Source: Coleophoma eucalyptorum
Lineage: Eukaryota; Ascomycota; Leotiomycetes; Helotiales; Dermateaceae
Length of the DNA: 64,000 nt
Reading direction: 5' to 3'
Assembly (NCBI GenBank): GCA_026120035.1
Contig: JALRME010000001.1
Span: forward strand, 1,935,909 to 1,999,908
The translations under genes were made by a program, and so were the position numbers. This document shows positions 11,219 to 22,453 of this stretch, in pieces. Below the pieces are notes generated by a model. That model saw only the letters and a program-made list of their open reading frames with translations. It was not told the origin of the DNA and did not search any database. Positions within the stretch are counted from its first letter, which is position 1. Each line of letters begins with the position of its first letter.

Positions 11219-11873
11219 ATAGAATCAGAACTAGACCAGCTTATAACTTCAAGCAACACATCTTTGCTCTGCTCAATATGCCATGGATGATGTGTCATAA
11301 ACCGACAACATACATTGAATACTCTCACAGATTCAGCTAATACGCAATTGCCATGTTAAGGTTGTAATAGAAGGGTATATTATTATGCCAGAGGATGTCT
11401 GTATTAATAAGGCGTATCCAGATAACCAGTCCCGGGGTGCACTCCTAATACAAAAACGATCCAAACCAACGCCAGGTCGGGAACAACCCAGCATTCAACC
11501 CCGTCAAACGCCAGGTCAATCAATCAATCCCATTTCATCCATGCTCCCAAACCCAGACCCAATATATGCTTGCTTGCTTGCTGAGAAAGTATGAATGAAT
11601 GCCGCAACCCCTTCTTGATAACGCCGATAGAACTCCTTTGGTAAATGGGTGGATGAGTGGATGCAATGTGGGTAGGTTGATGCGTATGCTGGCAGGCTCA
11701 GACATGGATCTTGCCATGTTTGGTTGAGCTTCTTCTCGTGCTTCTCTTCTCTAAGGGTATATCCTCCACCGCCCCTCTCTTCTGTCATCTAGGCCTTTGG
11801 GGCTTCGCCTCATATCATATCTCGTCCTTCATCATCTAATAGGACCGTATTATCTGTTCGCGAATGGAAAACC
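11219..11873. other. Intergenic between convergent 3' ends
   Basis: This is 3'-flanking sequence of GCS1 and of the minus-strand disordered protein. Short open frames show no recognisable domain, and no gene is supported. Confidence 0.6.
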
Positions 11874-13034
11874 CTAGTCGCTATCCTCGTCCGGGTTGGC
11901 AATATAAAGCCGTCCGGCACTCATGGTCATTGTGCGATCATCCACACTACCCCGCCGGGCAAGATCGCCATAGCCACCATGCCTCAAGCTCTTGACCGTC
12001 CCTGTCTGACTCTTCAGAAGACTATTACTTGCCAGCTTCGAGGCACTCAGTTCCGCTACACCATCTGCTCTCTCTCCACTACTGCCACTGCCCATGCTAC
12101 CGGTAGTCCCATCGCCGTCATTGGCAAAGTAGTTTTTAGAGGCATTCTGTTGTTTAGAAGCCAGCGGTGTTTCGGCATTATCCTCGATCCGTGGTTCATT
12201 GTCCGGCGGTGTATGTTCTGCTGACCATTTTCCAGCTGAGGAACTGGCACCCGATTGTCGAGAATATGTCAAACCACGTCGCCCTCCGCTCCCGACGGAG
12301 CTTCGTCCGCTGCCTGTCCGCTGATGGTATAAACCATATCCAGAATGACCAGTGCTGTCGGCATCATCGTCGCTATCCCCGCCCTCAACTTCTGAAGCAC
12401 TCAGCCGCATTGGCACGCCACCTACACCCCCAACGAGATCTCCAGGACTGTAACCCACCAGACCGGCTTTCCCGTGATGTCGAATCTTCGCCGTAACACG
12501 ATTACTACCGGCCAGACTACCACTACCGCCCGTACTTGTTCGACCACCTGCACTTAGTCCACCTGTGACTTCCATCGTTGCGCGTTTCTTGGCAGCTCGT
12601 TGCGCAGCCAGTAAGCGTGGGTCTTCGTGTTGTGCTCGATCACACCATACAGTAGCCTTTTGTTTCCGCATCAGTGCTACATAGCTAGAAGGTGCTGTGG
12701 TGCCTCCTGAACGCGAAGAGGTAGATCTACGCAGATCATTTTGTGAGTTGGACTGCTGACGAGAGGGAAAAGGCCCGTTGCCACTGTTGGTTGTGGAGAA
12801 CGTGTTCGTTGATGGGGTTCGTCGTGAGGTATAGTTCGTCGGCATCGTCATATTGTTATTTGCGTAAGGCGGGGAGTAGACTTCAGTTGGGAAGGCACTC
12901 GAGGAGTTCGTTCGTGTGCGAGAATGTTGTTGATACATAGGTACAGTTATAGGTTGTGGCTGCGGCGTGAAGATTTGAGGGATTGGTTTGCGTCTGACAT
13001 CCATCGTTGTTTCGTATTGTATTGGCTTTCTCAA
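11874..13034 (-). CDS. Conserved ascomycete protein of unknown function, largely disordered
   Basis: Uninterrupted frame of 386 residues; an in-frame ATG at 13004 (MDVRRKPIPQIFTPQ) has an equally good context and may be the real start, giving 376 residues. Composition is rich in Ser, Gly, Thr and Asn, with little predicted folded core. The one compact block is SYVALMRKQKATVWCDRAQ followed by HEDPRLLAAQRAAKKRATMEV (residues about 117-155), which I recognise as conserved among filamentous ascomycetes without an assigned role. Later short islands such as TAKIRHHGKAGLVGYSPGDL also look constrained. There is no signal peptide or membrane segment. The gene is followed upstream by an unusually long gene-poor interval, which may hold a long leader or regulatory region. 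Confidence 0.75.
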   Translation of the reverse strand: MRKPIQYETTMDVRRKPIPQIFTPQPQPITVPMYQQHSRTRTNSSSAFPTEVYSPPYANNNMTMPTNYTSRRTPSTNTFSTTNSGNGPFPSRQQSNSQNDLRRSTSSRSGGTTAPSSYVALMRKQKATVWCDRAQHEDPRLLAAQRAAKKRATMEVTGGLSAGGRTSTGGSGSLAGSNRVTAKIRHHGKAGLVGYSPGDLVGGVGGVPMRLSASEVEGGDSDDDADSTGHSGYGLYHQRTGSGRSSVGSGGRRGLTYSRQSGASSSAGKWSAEHTPPDNEPRIEDNAETPLASKQQNASKNYFANDGDGTTGSMGSGSSGERADGVAELSASKLASNSLLKSQTGTVKSLRHGGYGDLARRGSVDDRTMTMSAGRLYIANPDEDSD

Positions 13035-16000
13035 GCCCGGAACTCTGAATTTTTGACCTGCGCAACTCGTGTTGCTTATCTAGCTCAAGAATTCTGCTAG
13101 TCGGTTTGGATTTGGTGCGTGATGCAAGGCGATTATGGCTACCCGCTCGGCTTTCTTTGTTCCTGAACCTTTCTCTGGTAGTCGTTGGCGAGGGAAAGTA
13201 TATTTATTATCGTATCCTCATTCGCCGCCGTCAATCTCCGCAAGCGGACGTGCAGAAAATCCCCAAGCCAGAGGGAGCCAATTGCTAAGTGCTGGAAGGA
13301 TCGAAACAACTAAAAGTGAGGCGAGCGAAAGGAGCCGTGTGGAGTACTCTGAGGAGACCGGGCGGAGTTGCAAATCTCGATGGACCCTGAGTTGTGCAGT
13401 TGAGGCAAATTGCAGTTACTGTAAGAATGCTACGGAATGTTTCGTAGGGGTTGGTGGGTTGGTGTGGAAAGAGATGCTGGTTCAAGGTAAGATATGAGGG
13501 GGAGATTCACAACGCAGAGATGCGGCTATCTTTTTTTTCCCCTTCGTAATGCAGCGTAATCGTCGGTCCGGCTTGCACGGGAAGGAGAGACAATTTATCT
13601 TTCTAGCGTGTTTGTTATAGAGAGGATCGCCAGGTAAGGTTGGTGTCGCGATTTGGAGATTCCTGGAAGGACGAGTAGAGCGTCAGAATGATTAAATATT
13701 TCAGCTGCCAACAAACATGCCTCAATCGATCAATGCGTCAATTCTTCCGACCCCCTTGCCTGTCTGCACGCTTTTCAAGTGTTTGAAAGGCGAGAGGAGG
13801 TGCAAGGCGAAACAAAACAGAAGGATTATTGTTGATGATGAGCAATCAAAATCCAAATCAAATCAATCGGTAAGGCGCAGCAGCGGCGAGGGAAGAAGAG
13901 GGTCGGAGAGACAACAACTCATGCCCCGCATGGAAGGGGGATAGGTGAGGATATAAGCAGACATGTACGGGGATTAGTCCTCTTACCTGATGTGTCGGTC
14001 GCCGTCTTCTTTCGTCAGGCCACCGAAAGCTTGGTATTCCGAATGTCGACTCGGCCTTACTTGGAGCTGGCGGACACCCTTTGACTTTCGCAATTGTCAG
14101 CTTGAAAGGAGAAAAAAAAGTGTATTGCGCTTCTGGTTTTGCTTCTCCGAGTAGGTAGATGCAGCAACTAGCTCGCGGGCTTTGGGGGGGGGAACAGGTG
14201 CTAATGAGGTGCAATTGCGCTGAGCTAGCCGTGGCCATGCCTTACCTTAGCTTTATCAAGGTGGAATTTGGTGGAAGAGGGCAGTGGGTTCGGCTGGTCC
14301 TAAAAAGCTGGGACCCCCTTCGCACGTTGTCGGGTAGGATGGATTGAGCACGGAGGAAGGATTTGGTTGAGGTAGCCCGGCACGGTTGGGGGGATGGGCG
14401 CTGTGCAATGTGATGTGCGATGTTGGTTCTGTCTTTGGCTCAAGCAGCAGTACTGGGATGACTGGATGGATGCACGTTGGTGCACGGCAATAAGCAGACG
14501 GGTGGAAGTCCAGGCTGAAGCGAAGCTATTTGAGTATGCCGTGCTGTGCGCTGCTTGTGCTTCTGCTGGTGCCTGTCCTCGTACTTGGGTGCTGTCCGGG
14601 TCTGAATAGCGCCACGACGAGAAAGAAACTGAAAGGAGCACGGCGCTATTGGCAGTGTGGTGGTGAAACGAGCCGTGGCTAGAAAGTAAGTGCGCAGGAT
14701 TTCCTCGAGAGTCTTATCACCATGTCGGCGGTGTGCGTGCAGGGCGTTTTATGGAAGAGTCAAGTGTGCACAATAATATCTACATACGTAGGATCTCGAT
14801 TATCCTGTATTGCGATAGGTACGTTGATGCCGGATCATCCATCATATAGTGCCATAATATGTACAATTTTCCTGCTTGACACCCTATACGAGGCTCAATT
14901 AAGGGCCCATCAACCTTGGAAACTTCTCCATCTCCAAGCTTGGGGGCGAATGACAGACAACGGACGCATCTCCTTTAGGAGCAGAGACGGGCCATCCATC
15001 TGAAAGAATGGAGAGAAAGGCCATCATGATCCTGTGCACGTCTCTTGAACCATCGCGTTGCGCATCCTCTGCTCATCGCAATTGCCTCTTCCCTGTCGCT
15101 GCCAGGCATGCTTCACTCGAAAGTGCCTATTGGTCCGCTTTCCTGACGTAGAAGAGCGCAGTTCCTCTGATTATCCCGGTCACTGACATAAGGATGATAA
15201 GCTCGTCTCCATCTTTCCTCGCTTGACCCAGCAGAATAATAAATCCCCCGTAGCGGCATTCTGACACGAATCAGCTCGGTCGTGCGATTGATCGACGGAG
15301 GTTGTTTTTTAAAGTAAAAGTCGTCGAGGATACGGTGTAGCGGCAGGTGAGGCCGGTCAGGCAGGCATGGCCGGTTGGGCGGTGGGTGAAGCCAAGCTCT
15401 CCTCGTGTACCGGCGTGGCCGTGGAAACCCTCGCTTGGCTCGTAACTCGTAAAGTCAAGCTCAGCTCTGCATGGCTAGCACCGTAATCGCCCTTTCTGGT
15501 CGGGTTGGAGAGGCTCTTGTGCTCACTACGACTGTAGCGGGGCTGGCGTGTAAGCGGTACAGTAATCTCTGTATGAATTCGACAACAGCCTTCCCAATCC
15601 ATTCTTCTTTCTGTCAACTCGGTGGAGAGGTGGGGAGTCGGCAGGGTGGAGGACTACTACTGCACGAGTAAGCGCCGTGCTACCTTGATGCATAGCCCGC
15701 CGTGCAGGGTTTGAATGCAGTGTGCAGTGCGAATTGGTAAAGACCATCACGCGGAACCGGTCCATTGCTTTTCTGTTCATAAAGGGACGATGATGGACCA
15801 CAAGATTTCTGAGGTCAGCCTGATCTGATTATTGACTATGCAGACGCCTGTGAACCGGACATAGTTTCCCAGAAGCATCCGGTCGTGCCGCATCCCTTAC
15901 CCAAAAGGCTTGCTGGATTGCAGCACCCTTTTCTTGTCTCCAGTCCACATAACGAGAAGTCGCCATCACGCCAAAAGTATTTCGCGAACCAAACCCCGTG

Positions 16001-18392
16001 CTGCTCTCGCTTGAGGAGAAGATGCAGTGCGCAGACTTGCGCACACAGTACCTTTGCCCCTCTTTTCCGGCTGAGACCGGACAATTGATAAGGTCAGGTA
16101 CCTTACATCTAGCCAGATATATGCTATAATCGCACAATTAAGATTCAATTCCCGGTTTCTCGCACGTCCTCTTGGTTCAAAGTTGGAAGGGTCAATCTAA
16201 ATCCCTCCTCTGCGATCATACTATAGCAACTTCATCATCGATTTTTTCGCCAATCATGACATCATGACCCTTTTGCTAATGAAACTTGGCAGCTGGTACT
16301 CTACCCTATAGACGGGCCGATAGCATCTCTGGTTCTCTAGAGCCAAACGATTGGGTAAATGCGGGCCGGAATAGTTAGTTTTGCTTCCATTGGAATTCTA
16401 CGGCCGATGTGTGTACGATAAAGCCAAAGACCCATCTCCATCGCTGCTGACGACGTGTTACCAGACTTTGTACACAATCAATATCGTTTCTAACCAGTCG
16501 CAAGCTGAGTTGATGCCGCCTTCGCAAGGAAATAGTGTACAGCACACGCGGCAAGATATCCTCCCCCTCAGCCCTAACAGGTTCTTCACGCAAATGAAAG
16601 CCTTTTCCCCATGTCGCTATGCCAAGATGTCCAAAGCTGGAGTCTGGAGTCTGGAGTCTGGAGTCTGGAGTTCATCAAGCTTCCACCTGGCAGACGTGTG
16701 GTGATCTCTGCTGCAAGCCAACCTTCTCACTTGCAGAAATGCAACCCTATTCACTTACTTTTTACTGCTCACGCTCATAACGCAAGCCGTATGGAGAGAT
16801 CGATATGCAGTTTCGTTGCGGTGTGCTCATATTTATCTTGATTAGCCTTTAAGGGCTTGAAGGCCCAGCCAACTCTCATCAACGTGGCTTAAGACATGTG
16901 CCGTGGATTTGAGATTCGGAATGATAATCCTGCCATTAGCAAGTGGACAATGAAATGCACTTTTCCACGAAGCGGACTTCGCCAGCTGAATGGCTTTCAC
17001 TTCAGCCTACCTCATCCTCTGCTACGCTCTGAAGCCTGGTGGAATTTCTCTGGCTTGTTTCTGGTATTTCTGCTATGTCGTGCTTGAGTTTTCTCTCAAC
17101 CTACAGTAACAGGCCGGTTCGGAAGCTTGGAAGGAAAACCTGATCGCGCCTTGAACGCAACTTGCCGTGCAGCTAACAATTTACGCCTGCCACTCGGCAG
17201 CCTCCAGTCATGAGACGCGAACGATATACACTGCCAAGTATCACTATCGGCTATAAACTTATGACAGTATGTAATAATACCTAATTTACTGATATGCCAT
17301 GAGACCGCTCAGCTAGGTTGATGACTATAGCGTGACGTGGAGAGATTACAGTTGTTGGATTCTGGTGGATACCCGTCGCAACAAGCTTGTTAAATGCATT
17401 CTGCCAAATACAGCCCTTCATGAGGCCAACCTGACGTAACTCGAGTTTCATGGAATGATGACCTTGCGAGCATCTTTCAGCAAAAATCTTATGACAGGAA
17501 GCCATACTTCGGCGACAATTGGCTTCCGAAAATTACTGGTACCTTCCAAGCTGCCTCATAGGAAGAGTCCTCAAGCATTGACCATAATAATTCAATCACC
17601 CCTGCAGCGAGGAATGCGAGTGACTTGCCTAACACTGTCATTTTTTCACAAATTCTCGAAAGAAATCGATAGATAATCTACATATCAGCGGCTACAGCGA
17701 TTGAGACCTGTGCCAGTTTACCAAAAATTCTTCAGCGATCCATCTCTCGTCTCTCATGGGACTTTCAGCTTAAGCGTGACTTTTGTCCCGGTCTCGAACA
17801 CAGATGATCTCGGACCTAAGATATGTATGTGCCTACGAAACTAGAAGGAATTCCATGTTGAAGAATACATCCATCTTCGGCAAGGTGCATTGATGGATTC
17901 TCAAGGAAGGATGGGGACTCAAGTATTGTCTGTTGTGGTGAACGTCTATTGGTGGTACTAATGGAAACACACACCAGCGTAGAGAACTGTGATCGAATCC
18001 GATTCAAAGCCACAGCCACAGCTACTGGTACATCCACCGCCACCGCCACAGCTATAGTACTTGCACACGAGCCCGGCCGGCGCGGAGTGTCAAGGCTCCG
18101 TTCCGAGTTCCTGGATCAGATCCTAGTGAAAAACTCGTTTCATGACGCAGTGCTCACACGAGCATAACTTTGCCCATTCGACAATTCCATCATGGCTGTT
18201 CCGAGGTTCGATAGCGTTCCTTCAAGCCAGTGTGGTTTTTGCTCTTTGTTTTATCACCATTTTCATTTTTCAACTCTCCTTCTGACCTAACCCTTTCCTT
18301 CGAATAAAATTCCTCTCTAAACTCTAAATTCGATATCTCGGCACCACTGGTTCTGTTGACTTTCTGCGTCCTTCACGCACGAAGCAGCCACG
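13035..18392. other. Gene-poor block of 5.4 kb
   Basis: No protein family could be recognised on either strand. The longest open frames (for example 13135-13497 +, 14300-14641 -, 15829-16137 -) are under 125 codons and compositionally biased. The first kilobase has alternating purine- and pyrimidine-rich tracts suggestive of a long leader or promoter of the minus-strand gene. A 7-bp tandem repeat lies at 16637-16671. The last 200 bp (CT-rich, ending at the ATG at 18393) looks like the esterase promoter. A 74-codon minus-strand frame at 17281-17505 is the most protein-like stretch but matches nothing I know. Confidence 0.5.
16637..16671. repeat. Tandem heptamer, five copies
   Basis: The unit CTGGAGT is repeated five times without interruption (35 bp). 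It lies in noncoding DNA of the gene-poor block. Confidence 0.93.
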
Positions 18393-20039
18393 ATGGCTTC
18401 ATACCTGACACGTTTGAATCCTGTGCCAGGCTTTCCTGAGTACACGGGACCATACAAAGTTGGTACAATTGATGTCGAGATCCCCATTTCTGAACTCGAA
18501 TCACCTTCACCCTCACCAGATGAAGCTATCTCGACAATTCAGTATCGCATCTTCTATCCCTGTGAGCCAGAGCACAAAGGCAAGACGGTCAACTGGCTTC
18601 CGTCTCCTCAACGCGAACATGTCGCAGCGTATTCGCGCTTTCTGGGAGCAAGTTCTACACTAGCGGAAGTCATTTCGTACGTGTAGTTCTATTCCTATTG
18701 CTAAACCCCTTACTAAAACTGCTTTAGCTACTTCCCACGACTTCTTCATTACATCTCGATCCCAGTACGAAAGAACGCGCCTCTATTACAGCCGTCTACT
18801 CCTACGAAACGATGGCCTGTTATGATATTTTCACACGGCCTTGGTGGCTCAAGAAACGCATATTCGCATCTCGTAGGGTCTTTAGCCAGTCACGGAATGA
18901 TCGTCATCGCCCCAGAGCATCGTGACGGTTCGACACCAATTTCTTACATCCGTGATGTGCCGTCAAACAATTCTATGTCGGAAAAGTCGACAGCAAAGAA
19001 AGCCAAACGTACAGTTGATTACCGCAAACTCTCCCATACCCCGAGCCCCGAAGTTGAAGCTGGTCGGACCGCTCAGCTGAAAATCCGTCTCTTTGAGCTA
19101 GGTCTTGTACATGACAGTCTCTTGAAGCTAGACGAAGGCAAGAATCTGACCAACTTGAACACTTCTTCCACGACGTTATCGGGGTTTATGGGGCAAATGG
19201 ATGTTCATGAGCCTGGCAAGATTGCATTTGGAGGTCACTCCTTTGGCGCTGCCACAACTACTCAATTCGTCAAGTCCACTTTCTACTCGACTCAAGACTC
19301 TTCGGCCCCTAGAAGTTATGAACCAGTGTTCAAACCGTCTGCCCACTCGTCGATTGTACAACAAATCACCCCACAGACTCCAGTAGTTCTGCTTGACGTT
19401 TGGTGTCTACCTCTTCGAGCTGCTTCCACAAAATGGTTGTGGGAAAAGCCATTTCCCTGTTACACTCCTGGTGGAGCCGGAGGATCAGTGCTGTTGGCTG
19501 TCGAATCACAGGCTTTTGTTGAATGGCGCGTGCATCTCAAGGCCACAAAGCGACTTTTGAGCCCCAATCCATCTTCCGATAATTTTGATTATGGTAACGG
19601 AAAGATCGCAATGCCTCACTTCTATTACCCAGCCAGCTCGGCGCATCTTAGTCAGAGCGACTTTGGCATGCTATTTCCTTGGGTAACCAAGAAGGTGTTT
19701 GCAGCCGAAGAACCAGAAAGAGTCATCCGTCTAAATGTCAGAGCCATCTTGCAATTGCTTAGGTCTGCTGGCCTGACAGTATCTTCAACCTCTGCTGCCG
19801 ATATGGAGCTCGATCCCTTGACAGTCGAGGTAAAAGACGATCAGGCAATTTTTGGAAACAGGAAAGAAGTCAGGGGATGGAATTGGCTTAGTACTGATGT
19901 GAACGAACTTGGCGACGTTGATGACGAGTCTGAGGCCTCTGCAAATAAAGTAGAAGTTTCGGGAAATGCTGAGCCTGTAGATGCTGTTATCGGGAACGAG
20001 TTGTTGAAGCAGAAGGAAGGCACTGCTGAACGCCTGTAG
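18393..20039 (+). CDS. Platelet-activating-factor acetylhydrolase-like serine esterase
   Basis: Exons 18393-18676 and 18728-20039 (intron 18677-18727, GTACGT...TTAG) give 531 residues. This is an alpha/beta-hydrolase of the PAF-AH (Lp-PLA2/PAFAH-II) type. It has an N-terminal beta segment GPYKVGTIDVEIPI, the oxyanion-hole strand VMIFSHGLGGSRNAYS, the nucleophile elbow GGHSFGAATT (Ser near residue 265), the acid strand VVLLDVWCLPL, and the catalytic-His block HLSQSDFGMLFPW, typical of this family. There is no signal peptide, so an intracellular enzyme removing short or oxidised sn-2 acyl groups from phospholipids is likely. The last about 80 residues are acidic and probably disordered. The join completes Ser (TC|C) and continues YFPRLLHYISIP. 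Confidence 0.9.
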
Positions 20040-20849
20040 GATTGATTGGAGACCGACAATGGTCACGTTTTACGACTTTTATGAGAGAGGGGATTCTAAT
20101 TTGCAAAGACTTTGATAATAAGAGCGCGGCGTTGCACATGGGAAATGGCGGTTGGTTGTGGATTCTGAAGACATAGACTAGCTTTCCTTCTAGTTAGAGA
20201 GCTACTGTAGAGTGTACAGCAGAACTGAATAGAATATTTGAAGCCAGATCCGATCTTGCGTACCCAAGGAATTCATTATTTCCACTATAAGATGCGATGG
20301 CCCCAGCAGAGCGATAACAGCTTAAACAAGTCAAGAATGACTTGAAACTGTGGTCCGGTTGGAAAGGGGACGAAACAAGTTTGACTCCGGAGCTCCATGG
20401 TGGTATGTGCAAGAAACTTGAGATGACGTCCAAGCGAGAAAACTTACAACGTGCAAAGTCTGGATCGATCTTGAGCATGCTCAAACAATGCTGTCGAAGC
20501 ACTCTTCAGGTGGCGGGCTTAGTCCTGTCTGTGGGCCGAGTCAAGTTTGGGCTGCACAATTAGAATATACTCTGTGATCATTTTCCGCCAAAATCTCTCG
20601 TTGCTTTCGTTGCTTATCTTTGGCTGTCACCATATGTCAAAGCGGAGGCTAGCCATAATTCGCTGTTAGATGTACCAGCCAGAATTTATGTTGGGCTAAG
20701 TACTCTTTCCAGCAAACTTGACATGTAGTCTCCCTTCTCACAACCTCTTAAGAGTCTCCTTGGCCGGAATCCACCAAGAAGTTTGTCCCCGGCAGTCCTT
20801 TCAAGCTGAGCCGCAGTGATCTGGACCTCGCAAGTCTATACCATGGATC
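20040..20849. other. Intergenic
   Basis: This is 3'-flanking DNA of the esterase followed by about 700 bp with no recognisable gene. The last part could include the lost 5' end of the SET pseudogene. Confidence 0.55.
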
Positions 20850-22114
20850 AATATACCGGCTTGCTTGAGTACAAATGATGCGAAATCCTGCGCTAAAACC
20901 CGTTTGACTTTCGCCCAGAGTCGCGGTATCACGATTGTCACAATCCCCCGGCCTATCAGAGTGTATTGGCAAACTCCCAGCTTTCTCAGGATATCAGCCA
21001 TCGGCGAGTAGTGAAGTTGTGGGGCCTCCTCCATTTGTTGTGAAAGTGCTTCTTCCTTGCCGAGGGGTGAGCTTAGTAGCCACCCAAACCATCTTCCCTG
21101 GCGATCGAGTCAAAGCCCATACATACCGCGATTGGGATATTGCATAACGATGTTTTTGAAGAGAAACATAACAAGACTTTTGACCGCTTGATGAAGAAAG
21201 CTGCCAAGGAATTGCCGGGGCATTCGCAGAAGAGCTTTATTGCCATAGTGGCTCATAACGTGGAGGCTGATTCTGTGATTGAGAAGATCAATATAAATAC
21301 ATTTGGAGATTCGTTTTTAGACGAGAAGCATAGTATTTTAGTATTGTAATCCCTGAGACGGCCGTAGGTAGTTTTCCATTCCATTGGAATTTTAAGTGAT
21401 TGATATTTCATATAGCGATTGAACCATACGTAACTGCAAACCAAAATACTTTTTCTCTAAGTTATATATGATTTTCGCAACTCGAGACTAACAACTCTGC
21501 AGTGCTTTATACTACCTTGACCTAATGGGCCTTACACACTATACCCACGCATCTCGCGTCATTTGCGCAGGACAAGAAATAACCATAACCTATTACAAGC
21601 TCTCACACCCCCCCCCTTTAGGTTCACCACGCAGAAACCAGCCAATTAAAAAAGGGGACAGTTTCTAACACAACACCCAATAGACACTGATCCGCTTCAA
21701 ACCCGCCTTACTCGTAGAAGTACTATCCGCCATTCCTGGGGGTTCAATTGCACATGGAGTCTCTGCATGGCTCCCCAATCAATTCACGATAGAGTCCAAC
21801 CAACGAATAACCACAATCCACGAACTAAATCCGAGCTAAATTCCAACCTAGCCAATCTCCTCCAAAGGCCCACCTCATCCTCCACGAAGCGCGATCTCTT
21901 CGCTCTCATAGAATCCTCTGCAAGAGTATCTGGACGCCAGGTCTTGGCGATGGTGGAATTGATGGCCAGTCTGTACGAGCAGGAGAGAGGATTCGCGGTG
22001 GATTTGGCGACGCGTGGAAATTCGCTACGTTGGCAAATGCGGCGCTTGGGAATAAATGAGTACGCGGCTTTTGAAAGGGGGCTGATGGCTCTTGAGGGCG
22101 CGAGTTTTAAATGA
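20850..22114 (+). pseudogene. Decayed SET-domain protein gene
   Basis: Pieces of one fungal SET-domain protein are readable in order but in changing frames. They are: an N-terminal Cys-containing block ending AQSRGITIVTIP (from about 20889); LPAFSGYQPSASSE and the SET start RGVSLVATQTIFPGDRV (20962-21110, stop at 21145-21147); ILHNDVFEEKHNK through VIEKININTFG (21120-21349, stop); VIPETA (21346); RLNH then NCKPKYFFSK (21416-21465); GLTHYTHASRVICAGQEITI (about 21501-21600); and RHSWGFNCTWSLCMAPQ with a helical C-terminal region to the stop at 22114. In intact proteins RLNHxC, YxHA, GEExTI.Y and WGF.C.C..C form the cofactor, catalytic and post-SET zinc parts. At least four frame changes and internal stops, plus damage at the NHxC motif, indicate a pseudogene. 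Some breaks could hide introns, but not all. The pieces are reported as separate fragments. Confidence 0.75.
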
Positions 22115-22453
22115 AGACCCTAGACATGAGACAATTCGAGAGATGAAGGCCTTTGTTAAGGATGTTAAGGCCCACTGGAGTTGGAGAATGCTTCTAAACA
22201 CCCATGAATCGAATGGTGGAAAGCACCGAATTAATAAGTTATATGTTTTGGATTATGTATGAGTATGTTTTAGTCTAAAAAATTGATCTATATACATGAA
22301 TAATATGTGTTTTTCTGCAGGTTGACTAGATCTGCCAGAAGAAATTATGCCGTGAATCTATACAAGTCAGGCAAGTGAGTAGCTCACCTAATTGAAAACA
22401 AAAGAAAGTGGTTACCAAACATATCTATCGATTTCTATCCAAAATCACCAAAA
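22115..22453. other. Intergenic
   Basis: AT-rich flank between the SET pseudogene and the 3' end of the WSC/glyoxal-oxidase gene. Nothing else is seen. Confidence 0.6.

Noticed and set aside
13135..13497. 120-codon plus-strand frame upstream of the disordered-protein gene
   Set aside because: Low-complexity translation antisense to a probable long leader; no family features.
20801..21034. 77-codon minus-strand frame
   Set aside because: Lies antisense to readable SET-protein fragments; only the plus strand carries family motifs.
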